From CAZQIC01 sp964593555 (GTDB lineage Bacteria > Bacteroidota > Bacteroidia > JAFLBG01), in NCBI GenBank assembly GCA_964593555.1, contig CAZQIC010000125.1, positions 1 through 13,621 on the forward strand: 13,621 nt of DNA, in the 5' to 3' direction. The notes below the pieces were generated by a model that was not told the origin of the DNA, made no database searches, and worked only from the letters and a program-made list of their open reading frames with translations. Each line of letters starts with the position of its first letter. The stretch's first letter is position 1. Of the stretch, positions 1 to 6,623 are shown piece by piece. The translations under genes were made by a program, and so were the position numbers.

Positions 1-139
1 TAGATACGATTTTATTAGATTGTTTTTAACATTCTATTTTTAGAACTCCCCATATGCCTTTTTTTTAAAAAACAAAACCGTCCTTATACTCAGTTTACTT
101 TTAGGCATCTTTACTTTCCCTTCTTTCATATACGTTGCG

Positions 140-1093
140 TTGATTCTTATCGCATTTTCTTCTATTACAAATACTCCAGCTTTTTTATTACAGTATAAAA
201 AAATCCCTTCAATTGTAAAATTTCTACCAGGCTTATTTTCGATATGTATTGCTGGGATCCTGGCTACATTGTTATTATGGAATTCCGGATGGATCACAAT
301 GTTTAATAATGTAAAATTTCAGCATAACAAAATAAATGAAGCGCTTCTAATTCCAAGTATACTCTTAGCCATTTTTTATTTAGCTAAAGTATTCGAACCT
401 TTTGCATTAAAAATTAACAATGATCATACTGAATTTAAATTAAACAACGAACACATAAATTTAAAATATGGAAAGATCATACTCACTATTGTAATTGCCC
501 TTATATTATATATCGGCTTTAACTCCCTTTTAAATCTATACGAAAAACCAAAAATTACCGCCGAGTTCTTTGTAGCTTCATGTGCATACTTTGCAGTTGT
601 GAATCCCTTGAACTTTCTTGTAGCACACGCAATTTACTACGGACCAATCATCATTTTTATGATATTGTTCTACAGTGATTTCAAGGATAAAATTGCCAGA
701 ATGGGAGTTTCAGTTATTGTTATATTTTCTCTTTTTGCAATATTAGCACTCAACTCAGAATCCAGGCGTCTGGTAAATATTTTTCCGTTTTTTGCAATAC
801 TGCTTATAAGCGGTATTAATAAATATACTTTCAATAAAAAAGACGTGCTTTTAGTGTTTATATTTTCGTTTGTGTTTTCTAAGATATGGTTTCAATTATA
901 TCCGGAAGGAGTTTACGAGGATGGTGGTAAACTTTTAGATTTTCCTAAACAAAGATTTGCTATGAACACAGGACTCTGGACCTCTACTTTCATGTATTTC
1001 ATTAACTTGTCGGTTGTTATAGCCTCTTCAATTATAATTTATTATTTTATTGTTAAAGCAAAAAAAAGAGAGATTTCCCAGTCCGGGAGTTGA
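140..1093 (+). CDS. Polytopic membrane protein of a polysaccharide locus, 5'-truncated or interrupted
   Basis: I do not recognise the exact family. The readable 317 residues hold about eight or nine hydrophobic segments (near residues 29-48, 67-85, 113-132, 144-178, 188-204, 211-225, 235-250 and 282-303) and a basic tail, so it is an inner-membrane protein. A polar SESRR stretch (206-210) sits just before the FPFF segment. In this context a Wzy/EpsG-like polymerase or a GT-C-type glycosyltransferase is plausible, but no diagnostic motif proves either. The start is doubtful: TTG at 140 is the first usable start, there is no ATG for over 50 codons, and the same frame continues upstream as a coding-like hydrophobic stretch to an in-frame TAG at 41-43, beyond which the frame again stays open to the window edge. 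I therefore suspect the 3' part of a longer gene broken by a nonsense change or a base error. It converges with the acyltransferase downstream. Confidence 0.6.
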   Translation: MILIAFSSITNTPAFLLQYKKIPSIVKFLPGLFSICIAGILATLLLWNSGWITMFNNVKFQHNKINEALLIPSILLAIFYLAKVFEPFALKINNDHTEFKLNNEHINLKYGKIILTIVIALILYIGFNSLLNLYEKPKITAEFFVASCAYFAVVNPLNFLVAHAIYYGPIIIFMILFYSDFKDKIARMGVSVIVIFSLFAILALNSESRRLVNIFPFFAILLISGINKYTFNKKDVLLVFIFSFVFSKIWFQLYPEGVYEDGGKLLDFPKQRFAMNTGLWTSTFMYFINLSVVIASSIIIYYFIVKAKKREISQSGS

Positions 1094-1123
1094 GATTTTC
1101 AAAAGGTGGTCGGAAAATTTAAA

Positions 1124-1144
1124 ATAAAATCTGAAAGATTTTAT
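1124..1144. terminator. Possible bidirectional terminator palindrome between convergent genes
   Basis: A perfect 9-bp inverted repeat, ATAAAATCT at 1124-1132 and AGATTTTAT at 1136-1144, flanks a GAA loop. It sits exactly between the stop of the upstream plus-strand gene (1093) and the stop of the acyltransferase (1144-1146, minus strand). The stem has a single G-C pair and there is no long T-run beyond it, so it would be a weak intrinsic terminator. Its position is the main support. Confidence 0.35.
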
Positions 1145-2247
1145 CACTTGTATATCTGAATCCTATTCCTGATTTTCAAAAAAGGATTTTCCAGATAGCG
1201 GTAAGAAATACCTGCTGCAAGTATAGTTAAGCCAAAAGACAGTATATAATAGAGGGGGGAGCTGAAGCAGTTGTAACGAAGCATTAATTTCAGAACTAGA
1301 AAAATTACAATTGGGTGATACATGTATAGTCCATAAGATATCTTCCCTAAGTATATCAGGACAGGATTTTGTAAGCTGACTATGTTTTTTTCATTACATG
1401 CCAAATTCACAATAAGCATAGAAAAAAGCAAAGCATAAATTTCAAATTGATATACAGAAAAAAACATCCCCATACCAATGCTAATAACTGTAAAGCCCCA
1501 TATAAGTATTTGGGCAACAGGATGAAATAGGATCTTAAATAAGCGAGATTTCCTTTCGAAAAATAAATAGGCAAAAAATGCTCCGAATGCAATGCAGCTG
1601 TAGCTAAAATTATTAAAATAGTGTAAATAGCGTTTCCACTGTTCATCCGAATCTCTTCCCAGATAAAAGAAAGCTTTTAAAAGTACAGTAACTAAAATAA
1701 TTGCCGCTAAAAAATAAAGCACGCGCTTTGAATATTTTACTAATAAAGGAGCTATAAAATACAACTGCTCTTCAACTCCTAATGACCAGACCTGTCCAAC
1801 AAATGGGATCAAAATATAGAAACAGGCTGCCAGGTTTGGCAGCATAAATGAATAGAGTATGGGGCCAAGAAACCTGCTTTCTGCATAATGCCGGGGGAAT
1901 TCAAAAAAAGATAATTGAAAAACAGTCAAGCCTAAAATCAGAATGAAAAAATACAATGGCCAAATCCGGAGAATACGCCTAAAATAAAATAATTTAACCT
2001 GTGAGTTACCGGTTTTTTCTTTTTCCTTAAGCAGGATCGAAAAAATCAAAAAACCACTAAGAGCAAAAAAAAGGACAACGCCCAATTTACCAACCACAAG
2101 AACAAAACCGCCATCATCATAAAAATTTTCCAATTTAAATACCCCTTTGTATAATTCAAGATGATGAATTATTACAACTGCCGCCGCAAGGAACCTAAGC
2201 CCATCCAGATTTTTAAAGTAATTATATTTTAAAATATCATTCTGCAT
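1144..2247 (-). CDS. Acyltransferase family 3 (OafA/NodX-like) membrane O-acyltransferase
   Basis: This is an integral-membrane enzyme of the acyltransferase-3 family, whose members O-acetylate or otherwise O-acylate surface sugars. From the ATG at 2247 it is 367 residues, a normal family length. Visible motifs are the N-terminal LDGLRFLAAAVVIIHH (14-29) with the family His pair, FFALSGFLI (60-68), the RRILRIWPLYF block (about 90-100), and VWSLGVEEQLYF (153-164), followed by many hydrophobic helices to the end. The frame stays open upstream to an ATG at 2421, but those 58 residues are polar, fall outside the family fold, and end at an AAGGAG three bases before the 2247 ATG. I therefore chose the internal start. 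It is transcribed away from the glycan operon at 2434, so it probably has its own promoter. The acyl group and sugar acceptor are unknown; O-acetylation of the locus glycan is the default guess. Confidence 0.9.
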   Translation of the reverse strand: MQNDILKYNYFKNLDGLRFLAAAVVIIHHLELYKGVFKLENFYDDGGFVLVVGKLGVVLFFALSGFLIFSILLKEKEKTGNSQVKLFYFRRILRIWPLYFFILILGLTVFQLSFFEFPRHYAESRFLGPILYSFMLPNLAACFYILIPFVGQVWSLGVEEQLYFIAPLLVKYSKRVLYFLAAIILVTVLLKAFFYLGRDSDEQWKRYLHYFNNFSYSCIAFGAFFAYLFFERKSRLFKILFHPVAQILIWGFTVISIGMGMFFSVYQFEIYALLFSMLIVNLACNEKNIVSLQNPVLIYLGKISYGLYMYHPIVIFLVLKLMLRYNCFSSPLYYILSFGLTILAAGISYRYLENPFLKIRNRIQIYK

Positions 2248-2433
2248 TTTCTCCTTATGTTGACGCTCCCGATTTTTTTTATAGGACGAAAGGTAGATAA
2301 AAATTCCAAAATCTCTTTCCGAAATTATTACATTAGAATTATTGTCTAATACTAAACTATCGACATAAATTGTTAATTTTATATCTATCTTTCCTTCCTT
2401 GAAAGAGGATAGATAAGCCAAGATTAAATATTA
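2248..2433. other. Divergent intergenic region, probable promoters in both directions
   Basis: The 186 bp separate the acyltransferase (minus) from the five-gene plus-strand operon, so promoters for both are expected here. I see AT-rich sequence and partial matches to the Bacteroidota -7 element (TAnnTTTG), such as TATCTTTC at 2386-2393 on the plus strand. None has a -33 element at the expected spacing. No RNA gene or inverted-repeat operator stands out. Confidence 0.4.
2251..2256 (-). promoter_or_regulatory. Shine-Dalgarno sequence that sets the acyltransferase start
   Basis: On the minus strand AAGGAG is followed by AAA and then the ATG at 2247-2245. Most other genes here lack a clear Shine-Dalgarno, so this match is informative. 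Together with the family N-terminus it favours the 2247 start over the ATG at 2421. The spacer of three bases is shorter than usual. Confidence 0.55.
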
Positions 2434-3516
2434 ATGAAAAACGTCTCAATTTACATTAGCGACGAAGGATTGGGGCCAATTGTAAGGCAGCAAGCCATAA
2501 TTGAGGCACTCCGCTCACGCGATACAGATATTTCTTTTACCATTAATACCGAAAGGCATATTGAGGAAGCAAAAAAAATTATTTCCGATGCATCCTTTAC
2601 AAAAAAATACAACAATATTTATTGGCATAAAAGCGATAACGGCTCTCCAGATACACAAACAATAAAAAAAGCATTTACCAACTATTTAGATGTTTCCGAT
2701 CAATACATTGCCAAAGAATTAGAACATTTTAATGCGGATTTTATTATTTCTGATTTTGTCTATGAATCTTTTGAAGTTGCAAGCAGAAAAAAAATTCCCG
2801 CATTTGGCGTGGCACATTTTACATGGGATTGGTTTTTTTCAAAACTCTCACCTCCTCCTCTAGAAACTGCAGTATTAAACCGGTTTTATGATTTTGCAAA
2901 TAAGGCCGATGTTCTTTTTTTTCCGCCTTTTACTCCTGCTGAAATCTTAAAACATTACAAGAAAAAAATACAACAGGTTCCATTAATTGTCCGAAAAAGA
3001 ACAAATTCAAAAAAAATAACGGATAAAAATAAGTTCAATGTCCTTCTTATCGACAGCGGATCAGGCGTTCTCCTGAAAAGTATTCAAAAAGCAATATCAA
3101 ATTTAGGTGCGCTTAAAGATTTTCATTTTTATGCTTCGTCTGCATTTGAATCAAAATTGGAAAACGTAACATTGATTGATAAGAACGAATTATTCATTGA
3201 TTATATCAGCCAGGTTGACCTGGTAATCGGAAGGGCAGGATTTAATACAATATCAGAATGTATTGCCATGAGAACTCCAATGCTATTATTGGGAGAAGCC
3301 ATGAATCCGGAAATGAGCGAAAATATTATGAACATTAAAAAAGAAGGCCTCGGTTCTTTCATTTCACTTACACAATTTACAGAAGAACTTACCTCCTTGT
3401 TACCGAAATTTGTCTCAGGCGAATACAATGCGATCAAAGAAAACATGAAAGCTCATACCATGCCAATCAATGGCGCCGAGGTAATCGCCGAAAACATTTT
3501 AAATAGAATTAAATGA
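2434..3516 (+). CDS. GT-B glycosyltransferase of the MurG/PseG (GT28-like) fold
   Basis: This 360-residue protein has the two-domain GT-B pattern. The N-terminal glycine loop is GLGPIVR (12-18), matching the GxGHxxR loop of MurG/PseG-type proteins but with Pro in place of the usual His. The stretch SDFVYESFEVA...FGVAHFTWDWF (106-134) resembles the FxWDW region of the glycosyltransferase-like half of L-arabinokinases. The C-terminal domain carries VDLVIGRAGFNTISEC (261-276) and then PMLLLGEA and NPEMSENI (282-298), the family nucleotide-sugar donor loop. It is the first gene of the plus operon and overlaps the cytidylyltransferase by four bases (ATGA). By family it would transfer a sugar from a nucleotide donor on the cytoplasmic side of the membrane. 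An alternative, suggested by the PseG fold and the neighbouring NeuA/NeuB-like genes, is a UDP-sugar hydrolase feeding the synthase, although the lost His argues against PseG chemistry. Confidence 0.8.
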   Translation: MKNVSIYISDEGLGPIVRQQAIIEALRSRDTDISFTINTERHIEEAKKIISDASFTKKYNNIYWHKSDNGSPDTQTIKKAFTNYLDVSDQYIAKELEHFNADFIISDFVYESFEVASRKKIPAFGVAHFTWDWFFSKLSPPPLETAVLNRFYDFANKADVLFFPPFTPAEILKHYKKKIQQVPLIVRKRTNSKKITDKNKFNVLLIDSGSGVLLKSIQKAISNLGALKDFHFYASSAFESKLENVTLIDKNELFIDYISQVDLVIGRAGFNTISECIAMRTPMLLLGEAMNPEMSENIMNIKKEGLGSFISLTQFTEELTSLLPKFVSGEYNAIKENMKAHTMPINGAEVIAENILNRIK

Positions 3517-4076
3517 GAATTGTTGCTATCATACCCGCAAGAGGAGGATCAAAACGTTTAACGGATAAAAATATCTATCCTTTGCATGGAAAACCATTGA
3601 TTGCATATACTATTGAAGCCTGTAAAAAATCTAAGTACATTAATGATATTTTTGTTGACTCAGATAATGATAAAATACTTGAAACCGGAGAAGGTTATGG
3701 CGCGATCGGTTTAAAAAGAGATTCGCAATTAGCGGATGACAATACACCAAAAATTATTGCTATAAGGGCAGCTGTAAAACAACCCAAACTTCTATCAAAA
3801 GGTAAACCGGATATTGTGATCATCCCTCAGGCAAATTCGCCGGAACTAACGGCAGAAAGTATTGACAAAGGTTTTGACCTTATGTTCAAACATAACTTAT
3901 GGGAAGTAATGTCGGCTGACAAAAATGGTGTTCAAAATGCCGCGTTTAGAATAATAAAAACAGAACACTTAAACAATGAATTTCTGAGTGCGCACTGCGG
4001 ATTTATAATTGCAGATTGTATTGATGTTCATACAATTGAAGACATAAAAAAACTAGAAACTATTTTACCTAAATAA
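3513..4076 (+). CDS. Short NeuA-like CMP-sugar (acylneuraminate-type) cytidylyltransferase
   Basis: Family members activate a nonulosonic acid or related 2-keto acid sugar with CTP to give a CMP-sugar. The signature is clear: IIPARGGSKR (6-15), the Lys-Asn pair at 19-20, the substrate Arg in LKRDSQLADD (R69), the QxxSP loop (PQANSPELTAESI, Q106) matching QPTSP, and a closing IDVHTIEDI (170-178). It is 187 residues, whereas single-domain NeuA proteins are about 220-230. The missing part corresponds to the loop and dimer region after the QxxSP strand, which carries sugar-contacting residues in NeuA. The terminal metal motif, normally DxD, reads D-V-H (171-173). The shortened pocket and altered metal ligand suggest a different sugar acid than sialic acid, or reduced activity. 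The ATG overlaps the upstream stop, and the next gene starts one base after its stop, so translational coupling is likely. Confidence 0.82.
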   Translation: MRIVAIIPARGGSKRLTDKNIYPLHGKPLIAYTIEACKKSKYINDIFVDSDNDKILETGEGYGAIGLKRDSQLADDNTPKIIAIRAAVKQPKLLSKGKPDIVIIPQANSPELTAESIDKGFDLMFKHNLWEVMSADKNGVQNAAFRIIKTEHLNNEFLSAHCGFIIADCIDVHTIEDIKKLETILPK

Positions 4077-4077
4077 T

Positions 4078-5898
4078 ATGTGCGGGATAGCAGGCTACAT
4101 AGGTAAAGAAAATATTTCAGAGGGTTTGATTAGGGAAACACTGTCTCTAATGAAACAAAGAGGGCCCGATCATCAAGCTAATACTTTAATCGACGAACAA
4201 AACTTCAAAATTCATTTGCTCCATTCCAGATTAAGCATTTTAGATCTTGATTCCAGATCTAACCAGCCATTTACAAAACAGCATTGTACGCTTGTATTTA
4301 ATGGTGAAATATACAACTACAAAGAATTAAAAAAAGAACTCCAAGAACTTGGACATGCCTTTACCACCGAATCAGATACAGAAGTATTGATCACGTCATA
4401 CTTAGTCTATGGAAAAAAGTGCGTTGATAAATTTGAAGGTATGTGGAGTTTTGCGTTATATGATTCAAAAGAAAAAAAAATATTCCTTAGCAGAGATCGA
4501 TTCGCAGAGAAACCATTATATATTCACAAAACAGCAACCGGAATTTATTTTGCGTCCGAGACACGGCTTCTTAAGTCATTGTCAGGAAAAACATTTTCGA
4601 AGAATTATAATCAGATAAAAAGATACCTGGTTAACGGACATAAAAGCTTGTACAAGCAACCGGAAACATTTTACAATGAAATTGAAGAGTTGGATTTTGC
4701 ATCAAACCTGGTTATTGACTCCTCCCTTAACTCAAATGAATACAAATACTGGAAACCCACCTTTCATCCAAATGATAAGTTAACAGAAAAAGAAGCGATT
4801 GAAGGGGTAAGAGAACGACTGATCAATAGCTTACGACTACGATTACGTTCAGACGTGCCACTTGCATTTTGCTTAAGCGGTGGTGTTGATTCCGCCTCAC
4901 TTGTTTCAATTGCTTCCAAAGTTCTAAACACAAATGTTCACTCTTTTTCTATAATTGATTCGGATGCACGATACAACGAACTTGATAACATTGAAGCAAC
5001 TATTAATGATACAAGATGTAAGAACGAGAAAATTCAGTTGTCCTCTTCCGATAACAATATTGATAGACTTGTTCAACTTGTAAAATATCATGATGCGCCG
5101 GTTGCAACCATATCCTATTTTATCCATTCTATGCTTTCGGAAGCAATAAGTAAGAAGGGATATAAAATATCGATTTCGGGTACTGCTGCCGATGAATTAT
5201 TTACCGGTTATTACGACCACTTTACACTGCATTTTTATGAGATGCAAAATAGTCCTGATTTTAACCAATTAAAAGCCGATTGGAAAAAATATATTTACGA
5301 TTACGTACGGCATCCGGCATTTAAACAATTTGATTTTTATTTCAAAAATCCAAATGAAAGAGAACATATCTATTTAAATAATGAGGAATTTTCCTCTTAT
5401 TTGAATACAAATTTTAAAGAATCTTTTACCGAGACAAGCTACTCAAGTTCGTTACTCCGGAACAGAATGCTAAATGAACTTTTCCATGAGGTGGTAAGAG
5501 TGATACTTCATGAAGACGACCTAAATTCCATGAAATATTCAATTGAGAACAGAAGCCCGTTCTTAGATACAACCCTTTTTAATTTCGCAAATTCGATCCC
5601 AACAAAATATCTTATCAAAAATGGTTATGCAAAATATTTGTTGAGAGAAGCAATGGCAGGCATATTAAATGATAAAGTGCGCTTGTCGAGAGAAAAAAAG
5701 GGATTTAATGCCTCTATAAATTCCATTATTGATTTTGATAATGAAAGTCACAAAGAATTTTTATTGGATAATGGGCCAATTTTTGATCTTGTGGACAAAC
5801 AAAAGATAGAAACGATCATTAAAAAGAAAGAATATCCCAACAGTTATAAAAAATTCTTGTTTAACTTTATAAACGCCAAAATATTTTTGGCTCAATAA
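4078..5898 (+). CDS. Asparagine-synthase-type glutamine amidotransferase (sugar-acid amidation candidate)
   Basis: This 606-residue enzyme has full AsnB architecture. The N-terminal class II glutaminase has Cys2 as the nucleophile, RGPD (28-31), HSRLSILDL (49-57), FNGEIYN (74-80) and ESDTEV (98-103). The C-terminal ATP-dependent synthetase has the PP-loop SGGVDS (267-272) and SGTAADELFTGYYDHF (367-382), with a YSIENRSPFLD block further on. Such enzymes adenylate a carboxylate and amidate it with glutamine-derived ammonia. Two features depart from true asparagine synthetase: SGEG becomes SGTA, replacing the Glu equivalent to E. coli AsnB Glu348, and RDRFGIKPLY becomes RDRFAEKPLY. AsnB paralogues such as WbpS and WbmI are known in O-antigen loci, where uronamides are made. 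Its place between the NeuA- and NeuB-like genes suggests that it amidates a sugar carboxylate, perhaps of the NulO-like product. The exact acceptor cannot be read from sequence. Confidence 0.88.
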   Translation: MCGIAGYIGKENISEGLIRETLSLMKQRGPDHQANTLIDEQNFKIHLLHSRLSILDLDSRSNQPFTKQHCTLVFNGEIYNYKELKKELQELGHAFTTESDTEVLITSYLVYGKKCVDKFEGMWSFALYDSKEKKIFLSRDRFAEKPLYIHKTATGIYFASETRLLKSLSGKTFSKNYNQIKRYLVNGHKSLYKQPETFYNEIEELDFASNLVIDSSLNSNEYKYWKPTFHPNDKLTEKEAIEGVRERLINSLRLRLRSDVPLAFCLSGGVDSASLVSIASKVLNTNVHSFSIIDSDARYNELDNIEATINDTRCKNEKIQLSSSDNNIDRLVQLVKYHDAPVATISYFIHSMLSEAISKKGYKISISGTAADELFTGYYDHFTLHFYEMQNSPDFNQLKADWKKYIYDYVRHPAFKQFDFYFKNPNEREHIYLNNEEFSSYLNTNFKESFTETSYSSSLLRNRMLNELFHEVVRVILHEDDLNSMKYSIENRSPFLDTTLFNFANSIPTKYLIKNGYAKYLLREAMAGILNDKVRLSREKKGFNASINSIIDFDNESHKEFLLDNGPIFDLVDKQKIETIIKKKEYPNSYKKFLFNFINAKIFLAQ

Positions 5899-5911
5899 TT
5901 AAAAAAAGCAC

Positions 5912-6607
5912 ATGTTTATAATCTCAGAAATATCCCCGCAATTTGGCGGCATTCCAGAAGTAGCCGAACAAATGATTCTGCAATCAAAAATGGCTGGTGC
6001 CGATGCAATTAAAGTACAACTATATACAGAAACTCAATTTGGCGCCGAACGTGCATACTTATCAATGCCTTTTGATCAGTTAAAACGCTTAAAGGAATTT
6101 GCTGACAGGCTTAACATTCCTCTTTTTGCAACACCCTTCACCTTTGATCGGCTGGATTGGTGTACAGAATTAAAATTGCCCTATTTAAAAGTTGCCGCAC
6201 GCATGCATAAAGAATCGCCTGATCTTGTTGAAGCGATTATGAAAAAAAATCTACCCACGTTTGTATCTATTCCTTCAGAAACAAATCCGGATGAAATAAA
6301 AAAATACGACAATTCAACTTATTTATATTGCGTAGTAAAATATCCAACTCGTGTTGATGAATTTTCCATGCCGGATTTTGACAAAAGTATTTTTACCGGC
6401 ATTTCTGATCATACCCTTGGCATTGCAGGAGCACTTTATGCCTCAGCACATGGTGCAAAATATCTGGAAAAACATTTTACATTACAACATTCGAATCAAT
6501 TTGAAACAGAGAAAGCGCATTTAGGTGCGATGACCATGGAGCAGCTGGCACAAATAAAACAGACTGCAAAAGAGTTTGAAATGATTAAACAAGCTTTGAA
6601 AAAATAA
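5912..6607 (+). CDS. Short NeuB-like (nonulosonate synthase family) TIM-barrel protein lacking the SAF domain
   Basis: NeuB enzymes condense PEP with an N-acyl-hexosamine or a related sugar to form sialic, legionaminic or pseudaminic acid. Here 231 residues cover only the barrel: IISEISPQFGG (3-13), GADAIKVQLYT (29-39), LFATPFTFDR (71-80), LKVAA (92-96), SDHTLGI (165-171) and EKHFTL (186-191). The two Mn-binding His residues of the family (H167 and H188 here) are kept, as is the barrel Lys of the K-I-A-S strand (K93). Several substrate or PEP contacts differ: the NHNG loop is PQFGG, KIAS is KVAA, the SNYPT Asn is Lys (K143), and the GPDH loop after EKHFT is replaced by FETEKA. Full NeuB proteins are about 340-350 residues because a C-terminal SAF domain supplies an Arg to the partner active site; that domain is absent and no separate SAF gene is seen. 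It may have different substrate specificity or a different partner. Confidence 0.83.
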   Translation: MFIISEISPQFGGIPEVAEQMILQSKMAGADAIKVQLYTETQFGAERAYLSMPFDQLKRLKEFADRLNIPLFATPFTFDRLDWCTELKLPYLKVAARMHKESPDLVEAIMKKNLPTFVSIPSETNPDEIKKYDNSTYLYCVVKYPTRVDEFSMPDFDKSIFTGISDHTLGIAGALYASAHGAKYLEKHFTLQHSNQFETEKAHLGAMTMEQLAQIKQTAKEFEMIKQALKK

Positions 6608-6623
6608 TAATTTTTCCAATAAA

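Noticed and set aside
2386..2393. TATCTTTC as a Bacteroidota -7 promoter element for the plus operon
   Set aside because: No -33 TTG lies at the expected distance (the nearest TTG is 13 bp away), and such near-matches are frequent in AT-rich DNA. Mentioned only in the intergenic entry.
2248..2421. N-terminal extension of the acyltransferase to an ATG at 2421
   Set aside because: The 58 extra residues are outside the family fold, and an AAGGAG precedes the internal ATG at 2247, where the family N-terminus begins. The open frame is probably by chance in AT-rich sequence.
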